DNA of 25,117 nt. Origin: CAYJLW01 sp964370965 (lineage in GTDB: Bacteria; Actinomycetota; Acidimicrobiia; UBA2766). The stretch is taken from positions 1 to 25,117 of the forward strand of contig CAYJLW010000060.1 of assembly GCA_964370965.1 (NCBI GenBank), in the 5' to 3' direction. Positions 12,502-19,986 of the stretch are shown piece by piece. A program made the position numbers and the translations under genes. Position 1 is the first letter of the stretch; each line of letters opens with the position of its first letter. The notes below the pieces were generated by a model that was given only the letters and a program-made list of their open reading frames with translations, made no database searches and was not told where the DNA came from.

Positions 12502-13145
12502 GCGAGCATCACCAACTGCGCCCGGTCACGGGCGTCGAGCTTGGTGAGCAGCCGGCTCACGTGCGTCTTGGCGGTGGCGTGCGAGATGAACAGGGCGTCG
12601 GCGATCTCGGTGTTGGACAGCCCCCGGGCGACGGCACCGAGCACCTCGGTCTCGCGCGGGGTCAGCGTGGCGAGCGCGCTCCGCTGGCGGGCCACGCCCG
12701 CGGCGCCGCCCGGGCCGGGCCGGCGGGCGAACTCCTCGACGAGGCGACGCGTGATGCTGGGGGCGAGGAGGGCGTCGCCTTGGGCCACGACCCGCACGGC
12801 GCCGAGCAGGTCGTCCGGCAGCGTGTCCTTGAGGAGGAACCCGCTCGCGCCCGCCCGCAGGGCGTCGAAGACGTACTCGTCGAGATCGAACGTGGTCAGG
12901 ATCAGGACCCTGGTGGCCGCGAGCCGGGCGTCGGCAGTGATCTGGCGGGTGGCCTCCACGCCGTCCATCTCAGGCATGCGGATGTCCATGAGCACGACGT
13001 CGGGGCTCTCGCGGGCGACCAGGTCGAGCGCCGCCCGGCCGTCGGCCGCCTCGCCCACGACCTCGATGTCGTCGGCGCTGCGCAGGAGCACGCAGAAGCC
13101 GCTGCGCACGAGCGCCTGGTCGTCGGCCACGCCCACGCGGATCAC
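12444..13145 (-). CDS. NarL/LuxR-family response regulator
   Basis: 233 aa from the GTG at 13,145, which overlaps the TGA of the kinase gene (GTGA). The receiver domain (1-~120) has acidic pocket D8-D9, phosphoacceptor D54 (VVLMDIRMPEMDG), a conserved T in LILTTFD and K in GFLLKD. A linker with an Ala/Gly-rich stretch follows, then a LuxR-type HTH (~165-225: LTPRETEVLGAVARGLSNTE, SHATAKTHVSRLLTKL). Phosphorylation by the partner kinase should trigger dimerisation and DNA binding. Location next to the ABC exporter suggests that exporter as a target; inverted repeats in the kinase-exporter gap are candidate sites. Longer frames upstream of the GTG are antisense noise. Confidence 0.93.
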   Translation of the reverse strand: MIRVGVADDQALVRSGFCVLLRSADDIEVVGEAADGRAALDLVARESPDVVLMDIRMPEMDGVEATRQITADARLAATRVLILTTFDLDEYVFDALRAGASGFLLKDTLPDDLLGAVRVVAQGDALLAPSITRRLVEEFARRPGPGGAAGVARQRSALATLTPRETEVLGAVARGLSNTEIADALFISHATAKTHVSRLLTKLDARDRAQLVMLAYELGVVTPGPPGGGDGGR

Positions 13146-14305
13146 GCGACCGGTACCTCGTACGGGAGCCGAGCCGCGACACGGAACCCGCCGTCGGGGC
13201 CGGCGCCCGCCGCGAGCGAACCGCCGTAGACCGCCACGCGCTCGCGCATGCCCACGAGCCCGTGCCCGGCGACCGACGTCCGCCCCGGGCCGCGGCCGTC
13301 GTCGGCGACCTCGATGTCGAGCGCTCCCGACCGGCAGTCGAGTCGGACGGTCGCCCGGTGCGCGTGGGCGTGCCGGAGGGTGTTGGCGAGGGCTTCCTGC
13401 ACGATCCGGTACGCCGCCACCCCGACACCCGGCGGCACGCCGTCCGTGTCGCCCTCGACGCACACTTCGACGGCGAGCCCCACACCGGTCACGCCCTCGA
13501 CCAGGCGCGCCAGGTCGGAGAGGCCGGGGGCGGGCGTGTAGGCGGGCAGGCCCTCGGAGTCGCGCACCATGCCGAGCAAGCGCCGGATCTCGGCCAGGCT
13601 CGCCCGGCTCGCATGGGAGATGTTGTCGAGGGCCCGGCGCGCTTCGTCCGGATCGGAGTCGATCACGTGCATCCCCACCCCCGCCTGCACAGCGATGACG
13701 CCGAGCGAGTGGGCGACGACGTCGTGGAGTTCCTGCGCGATCCGCAGCCGTTCCTCCGCCGCCGCCCGCCGCGTCGCCTCCTCCTGTTCGGCCTCGAAGG
13801 AGTCGATGCGCTGTCGGCGGGTGCGCATCGTCCAGCCAACCAGCATGGCGCTGCCGAACGCGCCCGCGCTGGTCACGAACTCGGCCACGCCGAAGTTCGC
13901 CGTCCCGGCGTAGAGGACGACGAGCAGCCCGAGCACGTACACCGCCGACGCTGCCACCACCTTCGGGGGCCGGTACGCCGCCACCGTGTAGATACCCACG
14001 CAGAGGACCCACGGCAGCGCGCCCGCGTCGTAGCGGTCGAGCATCAGGATCACGGTGGCGGTGAACGTGACCGCGAGCACCGTCGCCGGGGCGCGTCGAC
14101 GGAGGGCATAGGGGACCGTGGCGGCGAGGATCAGGGCCAGCGCCAGCGTGTCGCGGGGTTCGTAGACGACCCTGCTCCCTCGTGTGGACCCGGTCGTGAG
14201 CAGGCCGACGAGGACGAAGAGCGCGGCCAAGGCGGCGTCGAGGACGGCTGTGGGCACCTCGTCGAGTCGGTGCATCGCCCGCGTGACTGCGCTGCTGATC
14301 GGCAC
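13142..14305 (-). CDS. membrane sensor histidine kinase (HisKA_3, NarL-type partner)
   Basis: 387 aa from a GTG at 14,305; TACTCT ends about 6 nt before it, suggesting leaderless transcription. ATG at 14,273 is an alternative; a longer frame from 14,410 covers likely operator sequence. The N-terminal half has about five hydrophobic helices (for example AVLDAALAALFVLVGLL, LALILAATVPYAL, VYVLGLLVVLYAG) and no large external loop, so it probably senses a membrane or envelope signal. A coiled linker leads to the HisKA_3 dimerisation box ELHDVVAHSLGVI with phosphoacceptor H at about 194, then the HATPase_c domain (EALANTLRHAHAH, DDGRGPG, GHGLVGMRERV). It autophosphorylates and passes phosphate to the overlapping downstream regulator. 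The pairing with an exporter resembles DesKR/LiaRS-like envelope-response systems. Confidence 0.9.
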   Translation of the reverse strand: MPISSAVTRAMHRLDEVPTAVLDAALAALFVLVGLLTTGSTRGSRVVYEPRDTLALALILAATVPYALRRRAPATVLAVTFTATVILMLDRYDAGALPWVLCVGIYTVAAYRPPKVVAASAVYVLGLLVVLYAGTANFGVAEFVTSAGAFGSAMLVGWTMRTRRQRIDSFEAEQEEATRRAAAEERLRIAQELHDVVAHSLGVIAVQAGVGMHVIDSDPDEARRALDNISHASRASLAEIRRLLGMVRDSEGLPAYTPAPGLSDLARLVEGVTGVGLAVEVCVEGDTDGVPPGVGVAAYRIVQEALANTLRHAHAHRATVRLDCRSGALDIEVADDGRGPGRTSVAGHGLVGMRERVAVYGGSLAAGAGPDGGFRVAARLPYEVPVA

Positions 14306-14340
14306 TTCCGGAGAGTAACCCCTTCCTTCCCGGCGCCGCA

Positions 14341-14381
14341 TCGGCCTGGAGGCCGACACCGGCGTACCCCTCGAGGTGTAC
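14341..14381. promoter_or_regulatory. two inverted repeats upstream of the kinase gene
   Basis: TCGGCCT-GG-AGGCCGA (14,341-14,356) is a perfect 7-bp inverted repeat. GTACCCCTCGAGGTGTAC (14,364-14,381) is a palindrome with one mismatched pair. Both lie 36-76 bp upstream of the chosen kinase start, where an autoregulatory operator of a NarL-type regulator could be. Function is inference. Confidence 0.4.
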
Positions 14382-14420
14382 GAGAGGTGGACACGAGGCG
14401 GGATGGACACACCGAACGCT

Positions 14421-14466
14421 GTTCGCGTGCAGAACGGAACGTCTGCGTCACATCCTGCACGCGAAC
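14421..14466 (-). terminator. 12-bp inverted repeat just after the exporter permease
   Basis: GTTCGCGTGCAG (14,421-14,432) and CTGCACGCGAAC (14,455-14,466) are exact reverse complements separated by 22 bp. On the minus strand the hairpin begins 8 nt after the permease stop codon. There is no T-run, so it is an atypical terminator or an mRNA-stabilising hairpin. CGAACGCTGTTCG (14,413-14,425) overlaps it and is itself symmetric. Confidence 0.5.
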
Positions 14467-14474
14467 ACGACCCG

Positions 14475-17012
14475 CTACTCGCAGGCGATCGCCTCGAGCA
14501 CGTTCAGTCTCGCGGCGCGCCGGGCCGGGCCCGTGGCGGCGAGCACGCCTGCCATGCCGGCCATCCCGAAGAGTACCGCCAGTTGCCCGAACGGAATCGT
14601 CAACCGTGTGATGCCCTCGTCCTCCAGCGCCCGCACGACGCCCCAGGCGGCGCCGAAGGCCAGCACCGCTCCCAGGGCCGCCCCGACCAGGGCGATGAGG
14701 AGCGACTCCCAGCGCACCGCCCGGCGGATCTGGCGGCGCGCCATGCCCACGGCCCGCAGGAGCCCCAGCTCGCGGGTCCGCTCGTGCACCGAGAGGGCGA
14801 GCGTGTTCGCGATCCCGATGAGGGCGATCACGATCGCCAGCGCCAGCAGGCCGTAGATCAGGTTGAGCATCTGGTCGATGCCGTCGGTGATGCCCTTCCT
14901 GAACCCGGCCTGGTCCTGCAGCGAGGCGTTCGGCCACTCCGCCAGCGCCGCCTCCAGCCGGGCGCGGGACTCGGCCGGCGCCACGCCCTTGTCGAAGGCC
15001 ACGAACACCCGGCGGTCGAACTGGTCGGCCACGCGGCGTTGGAACGTGTCGAGATCCACGATCCAGGCCGCCTCGCCGCCGATGGCGTTGCCGTCGAAGA
15101 CGGCCCGCACCGTGAGCGGCACCTGCCGGCCGTCCGCGAAGCGGAACCGCACGCGGTCGCCGATCCCGAGGCCGTCGCTGCGGGCCGCATCGGCCGCCAC
15201 CGCCACCCCGTCACCGATCGCCTCGGTCGCGCCCCGGGTCACCTTCAGGTCGTAGAGATCGTCGCCGACCGTCGTGTCGATGCCCATCACCTCGGTGCTC
15301 GACCCCGCGACCTCCGCCGGGGCCACCCGCACCGCCAGCAGCCGGGCCACCCCGGGGACGGCCCGGAGGTCGTCCTCGATCGTGGTGGCGAACCCCTGCG
15401 TGCCCGAACCGGACTCGACCACGTAGTCGGCGCGGAACGACGAGTCCACGGCGGCCGAGATCGAGTCCTTGGTGGATGCGGCGAAGATCGTGATGAACCC
15501 GAGCAGGGCGACCCCGACCATGAGCGCGGAGGCCGTGGCCGCCGTGCGCTTCGGGTTCCGCCGGGCGTTCTCACGGGCATAGCTGCCGGTGACGCCGAGC
15601 AGCCGGATCGGAGCGCCCAGGAGCCCGACGGCCGGGCCCACCAGCACCGGGCCGAGGGTGAACACCCCGAGGATCGTGGCGGTCGCGCCGAGGCCGATGA
15701 GGGGGACGTCCGACGTCGAGAGCCCCACGAGGAACAAGGCGGCGCCCGCGCCTACCAGGAGCACGCCGCACGCCACCCGGACGAGCGACGGCCGAGGCCG
15801 GTCCACGGCCACGTCCCGCATCGCGGCGACGGGGCGCACGCGGGCCGCCCGCAGCGCCGGGACCACGGCCGACACCGCGCTCACGATCACCCCCACGGCG
15901 AAGGCTGTGACGATCGTCGACAGCGACACCACGAGCGGGCCGCTCGGCACGTCGAGTCCGCCGCCTGCGAGCAGTGCCCGCAGCCCGAACGCCAGTCCCA
16001 GCCCGGCGGCCAGCCCCACACCCGCCGAGACGAAGCCGACCACGACCGCCTCCAGCATCACAGAACGCAGGACCTGGTTGCGACGGGCCCCGATGGCCCG
16101 CAACATGGCGAGGTCCTTCGTCCGCTGGGCCACAACGATCGAGAAGGTGTTGAAGATGATGAACGTCCCCACGAGCAGGGCGACGTAAGCGAACGCCATC
16201 AGGAACTGGTCAAAGAAGGCCAGGTCGTCCCGGAGGCCGGCGCGCTTGTCGGCGGTGTCCCGCTCGCCGGTGACCACCTCGAGACCCGAGCCGGACACGG
16301 CGACGGACGCCTCGATCCGCTCGGTCAGCTCCGCCGGCGTCACGCCCGCCTCGCCGGCCACGAGCACGGCGTCGTAGCGGCCCGGGTCGGCGAACAGCCG
16401 CTGTGCGCCGGTGTCGGTCGTGGCCACCAACGACGACCCGGACACCCCGCCGAGGGCGCCGAAGCTCGCGGTGCCGACAATCGTGAGTTCGGCGGCGCCG
16501 GTCTTGGTGAGCACGCGGATCGAGTCGCCGGGAGCCCAACCCTGGTCCTTGGCGGTGTTCACGTCGATCACCGCCTCGCTGCCAACACGCGGGGCCCGCC
16601 CCGACGACAAGGAGAACGGGTTGAGGCGGTCGTCCTCGATCCAGTTGGCACCCATCGCCACGCCGAGCCCCTCTGTCGGCGAAGTGGTGCCGTCCGCCCT
16701 GATCAGTTGAGTGACGCCCTGGATCGACCCTCGAGCCTTCTCGACACCTTCGACGGCCGCCACCCGGTCCACGACCCCGGCGTCGAGGCGACCCCGAGCG
16801 GTGGCGGAGTCCCCCTCGATGGCGACGTCCCGTCGCACGATCACGTCGGTGCCCTTGTCGGCCTCGGCGAAGACGGCGTCGAAGGCCTGCTCGGTCGTGT
16901 CTGTCACCACCTTGGTGCCGACCATGAAGGCGACGCCGAGGACGACGGCGAGGCCGGTGAGCGCGTACCGCAGCTTGTGGGCCCAGAGGCCCTTCAGGGT
17001 CATGGAGAACAT
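14475..17012 (-). CDS. ABC exporter permease with two FtsX domains (MacB/LolC-like)
   Basis: 845 aa; the ATG at 17,012 lies 1 nt after the ATPase TGA (TGACATG). The layout is: TM1 at ~15-35 (LRYALTGLAVVLGVAFMVGT), a large extracytoplasmic MacB_PCD-like domain (~40-260), FtsX core 1 with three helices (~268-390: AFAYVALLVGTFIIFNTFSI, then AVVVGFVSAGVGLAAGLGLA), a central pair of helices (~410-465), a second extracytoplasmic domain (~490-715) and FtsX core 2 (~720-840: IYGLLALAIVIALIGIANTL, ELGLLRAVGMARRQIRRAV). Ten predicted helices make it a fused duplex permease, common in actinobacteria. With its ATPase it probably exports or extracts an amphiphile, lipid or antimicrobial; the substrate is not evident. 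Confidence 0.93.
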   Translation of the reverse strand: MFSMTLKGLWAHKLRYALTGLAVVLGVAFMVGTKVVTDTTEQAFDAVFAEADKGTDVIVRRDVAIEGDSATARGRLDAGVVDRVAAVEGVEKARGSIQGVTQLIRADGTTSPTEGLGVAMGANWIEDDRLNPFSLSSGRAPRVGSEAVIDVNTAKDQGWAPGDSIRVLTKTGAAELTIVGTASFGALGGVSGSSLVATTDTGAQRLFADPGRYDAVLVAGEAGVTPAELTERIEASVAVSGSGLEVVTGERDTADKRAGLRDDLAFFDQFLMAFAYVALLVGTFIIFNTFSIVVAQRTKDLAMLRAIGARRNQVLRSVMLEAVVVGFVSAGVGLAAGLGLAFGLRALLAGGGLDVPSGPLVVSLSTIVTAFAVGVIVSAVSAVVPALRAARVRPVAAMRDVAVDRPRPSLVRVACGVLLVGAGAALFLVGLSTSDVPLIGLGATATILGVFTLGPVLVGPAVGLLGAPIRLLGVTGSYARENARRNPKRTAATASALMVGVALLGFITIFAASTKDSISAAVDSSFRADYVVESGSGTQGFATTIEDDLRAVPGVARLLAVRVAPAEVAGSSTEVMGIDTTVGDDLYDLKVTRGATEAIGDGVAVAADAARSDGLGIGDRVRFRFADGRQVPLTVRAVFDGNAIGGEAAWIVDLDTFQRRVADQFDRRVFVAFDKGVAPAESRARLEAALAEWPNASLQDQAGFRKGITDGIDQMLNLIYGLLALAIVIALIGIANTLALSVHERTRELGLLRAVGMARRQIRRAVRWESLLIALVGAALGAVLAFGAAWGVVRALEDEGITRLTIPFGQLAVLFGMAGMAGVLAATGPARRAARLNVLEAIACE

Positions 17013-17013
17013 G

Positions 17014-17793
17014 TCAGTGGCCGATCTGCTTCATACGGTCGAGGACCGCTGCGGGCGTCGGGGCGGAGATCTCGTCGACGATCCGGCCGTCGACGAGGAT
17101 GACGACCCGGTCCGAGTAGCCGGCGGCCACCGGGTCGTGGGTCACCATCACGACGGTCTGGCCGAGCTCGCGGACGGCCCGGCGCATGAAGGACAGGATC
17201 TCGCCGCCGGCGCGGCTGTCGAGGTTCCCGGTGGGCTCGTCGGCGAAGACGATCTCCGGCTGGCCGGCGAGCGCCCGGGCCACGGCGACCCGCTGCTGCT
17301 GACCGCCGGACAGCTCACTCGGACGGTGCTGCAGCCGGGCGCCCAGCCCCACCGTGTCGATGACGACGCGGAGCCACTCCCGGTCGGGCTTGCGGCGGGC
17401 GAGGGCCATCGGGAGCGTGATGTTCTCGATGGCGCTGAGCGTCCCCACCAGGTTGAAGGCCTGGAACACGAAGCCGACCCGGTCGCGGCGCAGGGCGGTG
17501 AGGCCCTTGTCGCCGAGGCGGGTGAGGTCGGTGTCGCCGACGAAGACGCTGCCGGACGTGAGCTCGTCGAGACCGGCGGCGGCGTGGAGCAGCGTCGACT
17601 TCCCCGAGCCGGACGGGCCCATGATGGCGGTGAAGCCCCCGTAGGCGAAATCGACGGTCACCCCGTTGAGGGCGTGGACGGCCGTGTCGCCCCTTCCGTA
17701 CGCCTTGACGGCGTCGACGGCACGGGCGGCAGGGAGTGGGAGCGAGCACACGTCCCGCTCGTGGTCGGTGTTGGGGTAGGTGATGAGTGTCAT
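17014..17793 (-). CDS. ABC transporter ATPase (LolD/MacB-type)
   Basis: 259 aa from the ATG at 17,793; upstream codons in the same frame look non-coding. Walker A is GPSGSGKST (59-67), Q-loop VGFVFQAFNLVGTLS, signature LSGGQQQRVAVARAL, Walker B IVFADEPTGNLD and the switch His in VMVTHDP. The NLD sequence and short length are typical of the LolD/MacB/FtsE-like export family. It powers the two-FtsX permease encoded 1 nt downstream. Around 20 extra N-terminal residues precede the domain. The upstream kinase/regulator pair is transcribed in the same direction but further downstream, so regulation by it would require its own site near 17,800; none is certain. Confidence 0.94.
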   Translation of the reverse strand: MTLITYPNTDHERDVCSLPLPAARAVDAVKAYGRGDTAVHALNGVTVDFAYGGFTAIMGPSGSGKSTLLHAAAGLDELTSGSVFVGDTDLTRLGDKGLTALRRDRVGFVFQAFNLVGTLSAIENITLPMALARRKPDREWLRVVIDTVGLGARLQHRPSELSGGQQQRVAVARALAGQPEIVFADEPTGNLDSRAGGEILSFMRRAVRELGQTVVMVTHDPVAAGYSDRVVILVDGRIVDEISAPTPAAVLDRMKQIGH

Positions 17794-17827
17794 GGGGCGA
17801 GCATGCGCCCCGGAGGCCCGGCTGTCG

Positions 17828-17989
17828 TCAGCCCCAACGGTGGTTCCCGGGGTCGCCCCCGGGAATGACGTCACCGACCGGAGTCAGCCTCCAGGGTGAC
17901 ACGGAGGTCTTCGTCAGGTTCCGCGGCCATCGACCAGTTCCGGCTCTCCGCACGACGTGGAAGACCGCGCCGAGGTCGATCCAGCTCAC
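17828..17989 (-). CDS. possible 53-aa protein divergent from the hydrolase
   Basis: A GTG at 17,989 lies 7 nt after a CAGGAT box in copy 2 of the repeated promoter, the same geometry as the methyltransferase start at copy 1. The product starts SWIDLGAVFHVVRRAGTGRW, continues NLTKTSVSPWRLTPVGDVI and ends NHRWG. It looks more like protein than the other frames, but is basic and has no recognised family. Its 3' part contains a strong hairpin and TGACGTCA, which argues equally for regulatory DNA upstream of the exporter. Confidence 0.3.
   Translation of the reverse strand: MSWIDLGAVFHVVRRAGTGRWPRNLTKTSVSPWRLTPVGDVIPGGDPGNHRWG
17844..17873. promoter_or_regulatory. hairpin plus TGACGTCA palindrome upstream of the ABC exporter
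   Basis: TTCCCGGGG (17,844-17,852) pairs with CCCCGGGAA (17,857-17,865) around a TCGC loop, immediately followed by the perfect 8-bp palindrome TGACGTCA (17,866-17,873). Position is 51-80 bp upstream of the ATPase start. It could be a terminator for the divergent 53-aa ORF or an operator for the exporter. Confidence 0.4.
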
Positions 17990-17994
17990 TCCCG

Positions 17995-18060
17995 CAATCC
18001 TGGCACGGCCCGGGACGCCTCCGGACCACCCGCTACCCTGCCCGGCGTGGAGCTCACCCT
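17995..18060. promoter_or_regulatory. repeated 66-bp element, copy 2: putative divergent leaderless promoter
   Basis: Identical to 12,294-12,359 apart from two G/A differences near its right end. TACCCT (18,033-18,038 region) stands 7-8 nt before the hydrolase GTG, and CAGGAT on the minus strand stands 7 nt before a GTG at 17,989. The right 14 bases of the repeat are the first codons of the hydrolase gene. Confidence 0.65.
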
Positions 18061-18652
18061 GCACACCGCCGACGGCCTCACCCTGGAGGCGGCGCTCACG
18101 GAGCCCGCCGGGGGGGCGCCCGAGACGACTGTGGTGATCTGCCACCCGCACCCGAGCTACGGGGGCACGATGTGGCTGCCGTTGCTGCACAGCCTCGCCC
18201 GGGAATGCGCCGGGCGGGGGATGGCGGCGCTGCGGTTCAACTTCCGGGGCGTGGGCGCCTCGCAAGGCGGCTACGGGGAGGGAGAGGCCGAGATCACCGA
18301 CGTCGCCGCCGCCGTGGCGGCCGCCCGGGCCCGCACCCGCCTCGTGGGCCTGGCGGGGTGGTCCTTCGGGGCCGCTGTGGCGGCCCGCTGGCTGGCGGCG
18401 GAAGCCGAGACCCTCCCGTTCGTGGCGCTGGCGCCGGCGATCATGGCCGCCGGGGTCCCGACCCCGGCGGGGCCCCACCTCGTCGTCATCGGTGACCGGG
18501 ACCAGTTCGTCCCGCTTCCGGCGGCCCAGGCGTGGGGCGGGGAAGTCCGCGTCCTCCCCGGTTGCGACCACTTCTTCCCGGGGGACTTCAACGACACTGC
18601 GGCCGTGGCGGCGGCGGAGTTCTTGTGCCGGCGTCTCCCGGTGCCCGGCTGA
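18047..18652 (+). CDS. alpha/beta hydrolase
   Basis: 201 aa from the GTG at 18,047, consistent with leaderless transcription from the repeated element. The beta-strand/oxyanion region is VVICHPHPSYGG, with the ALRFNFRGVGASQGGYGEGE block typical of the YdeN/dienelactone-hydrolase-like CocE-type small hydrolases. The nucleophile elbow is GWSFGA (Ser at ~107), the acid is D in IGDRDQFVP and the base is H in GCDHFFPGDF. All three triad members are in the right order and no signal peptide is present, so it is a cytoplasmic serine hydrolase. The substrate is unknown; names such as KANL3/Tex30-like are used for relatives. The gene overlaps the convergent four-cysteine gene by 65 bp. Confidence 0.9.
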   Translation: MELTLHTADGLTLEAALTEPAGGAPETTVVICHPHPSYGGTMWLPLLHSLARECAGRGMAALRFNFRGVGASQGGYGEGEAEITDVAAAVAAARARTRLVGLAGWSFGAAVAARWLAAEAETLPFVALAPAIMAAGVPTPAGPHLVVIGDRDQFVPLPAAQAWGGEVRVLPGCDHFFPGDFNDTAAVAAAEFLCRRLPVPG

Positions 18653-18746
18653 GCCGGGCGCAGTCGAAGCAGATGTGCCAGCGGGTGGGCCGGCCGCAGA
18701 GCAGGCAGTCACGGTCGGTGCCGTCGGGGGGGAGCTGATCGAACAT
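18588..18746 (-). CDS. small four-cysteine (zinc-ribbon-like) protein
   Basis: 52 aa from the ATG at 18,746, with GGAGG 5 nt upstream; an upstream ATG at 18,803 is less favoured. Residues MFDQLPPDGTDRDCLLCGRP then TRWHICFDCARLS contain C14-x2-C17 and C26-x2-C29, the spacing of a compact zinc knuckle. The C-terminal Pro/Arg-rich tail runs antisense into the hydrolase 3' end, so the natural protein may effectively end near residue 35. Function is unknown; such mini-ribbons are often nucleic-acid-binding or chaperone-linked. Confidence 0.5.
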   Translation of the reverse strand: MFDQLPPDGTDRDCLLCGRPTRWHICFDCARLSRAPGDAGTRTPPPPRPQCR

Positions 18747-18880
18747 GTCGACCTCCACACGATCCGCTGCGGGGACTTCTTCTCCGCATTCCATGACACG
18801 CATGACGCCTGGACCTCCGGACTCTTACACGCCGCCGTGCCCGCTGGCCAGGGCACCGTCACGATTCGTGTTCGCTTGGA

Positions 18881-18895
18881 CGCACACAGTGTGCG
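18881..18895. promoter_or_regulatory. 7-bp inverted repeat between oppF and the four-cysteine gene
   Basis: CGCACAC-A-GTGTGCG is a perfect inverted repeat 55 nt beyond the oppF stop and 135 nt before the next minus-strand start. Too short a loop for a hairpin terminator; more like a dimeric repressor site. No other gene-sized ORF lies in 18,747-18,949. Confidence 0.3.
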
Positions 18896-18949
18896 CCGGG
18901 GTTCCTATGAGATGCCTGGGAGCAAGATGAGGAAGGGATGAGGAGGACG

Positions 18950-19984
18950 TCAGGCGCCGGAAAGCCCGGACGTGCCGTCGTCGGTCGGAACGCCCGCCCC
19001 CACCTCGGCGAAGTGGCAGGCCACGGGCCGCCCCGTGCCGCGGTCCGCCAGCGCCGGGACCTCCGCCTCGCACAGGGGCGCCGCCTTCGGGCAGCGGGTG
19101 CGGAACACGCACCCGGACGGCGGGTGCGCCGCCGAGGGCACGTCGCCGGCGAGGATCACCCGGCGCGCCGCCCGGCTCCGCTCCGCCCGGGGATCGGGCA
19201 CGGGCACCGACGAGAGGAGCGCCTGGGTGTAGGGGTGGGCGGGGCGGGTCACGAGTGTCTCGGTGTCGGCGACCTCCATGACCTTGCCGCAGTACATGAC
19301 GAGGACGCGGTCCGAGACGTGGCGCACGACCGAGAGGTCGTGGGCGACGAACACGTAGGCGAGGCCGAGGCGGGCCTGGATCTCGGTGAGGAGGTTGAGC
19401 ACCTGGGCCTGGATGGACACGTCGAGGGCGGACACGGGCTCGTCGAGGAGCACGAGCTCGGGGTGCAGGGCGAGGGAGCGGGCGATGCCGATGCGCTGGC
19501 GCTGCCCCCCGGAGAACTCGTGCGGGTAGCGGTTCACGGATTCCGGGGAGAGGCCCACGAGGCGCATGAGCTCCGTGACCCGCTCCGCTCTCTCCGTGCG
19601 GCTGCCCTGGCGGTGCACGACGAGGGGCTCCTCCACGATGGAAGACACGGACATGCGCGGGTCCAGGGACGAGTAGGGGTCCTGGAAGACGACCTGTAGG
19701 CGCCGCCGCAACGCCCGCAGCTCCTTGCGGCGCAGGCCGAGGACGTCGAGGCCGTCGAAGAGGACCTCGCCCCCCGTCGGCTCGTGGAGGCGGAGCAGGC
19801 AGCGCAACAGGGTGGACTTGCCGCAGCCGGACTCCCCCACGACGCCGAGGGTCTCCCCCCGGGAAACACCGAACGTGACGCCGTCGACGGCGCGGACGTG
19901 CCCGGCAACGCCCCGGAACACCCCCCGGCGGATCGGGAACCACATGCGCAGGTCCCGCACCTCCAGGAGGGGCCGCCCCGCCAC
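18950..19984 (-). CDS. oppF: oligopeptide ABC importer ATPase, OppF-type
   Basis: 344 aa from the GTG at 19,984, 2 nt after the oppD stop (TGAGCGTG). Walker A is GESGCGKST, Q-loop VVFQDPYSSLDPRMSV, signature FSGGQRQRIGIARSLAL, Walker B LVLLDEPVSALDVSIQAQ and the switch His in VFVAHDLSVV. The C-terminal oligo_HPY extension is present (HPYTQALLSSVPVPDP, then GCVFRTRCPKAAPLCE with the cysteines that bind an iron-sulfur cluster in some relatives). It pairs with OppD as the heterodimeric motor of the importer encoded by the same five-gene operon. Opp versus Dpp naming cannot be settled by sequence. Confidence 0.95.
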   Translation of the reverse strand: MAGRPLLEVRDLRMWFPIRRGVFRGVAGHVRAVDGVTFGVSRGETLGVVGESGCGKSTLLRCLLRLHEPTGGEVLFDGLDVLGLRRKELRALRRRLQVVFQDPYSSLDPRMSVSSIVEEPLVVHRQGSRTERAERVTELMRLVGLSPESVNRYPHEFSGGQRQRIGIARSLALHPELVLLDEPVSALDVSIQAQVLNLLTEIQARLGLAYVFVAHDLSVVRHVSDRVLVMYCGKVMEVADTETLVTRPAHPYTQALLSSVPVPDPRAERSRAARRVILAGDVPSAAHPPSGCVFRTRCPKAAPLCEAEVPALADRGTGRPVACHFAEVGAGVPTDDGTSGLSGA

Positions 19985-19986
19985 GC

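Noticed and set aside
14413..14425. CGAACGCTGTTCG as a third LexA box
   Set aside because: The spacer is 3 bp rather than the 4 bp of the consensus, and it overlaps a hairpin at an operon end.
14376..17102. 908-codon plus-strand open frame
   Set aside because: It is antisense to the FtsX permease; composition is His/Arg/Gly/Asp-rich with no domain, while the opposite strand encodes clear membrane helices and family motifs.
18953..19699. Plus-strand frames opposite the opp ATPase genes
   Set aside because: No family features; the minus strand holds Walker A, signature and Walker B motifs.
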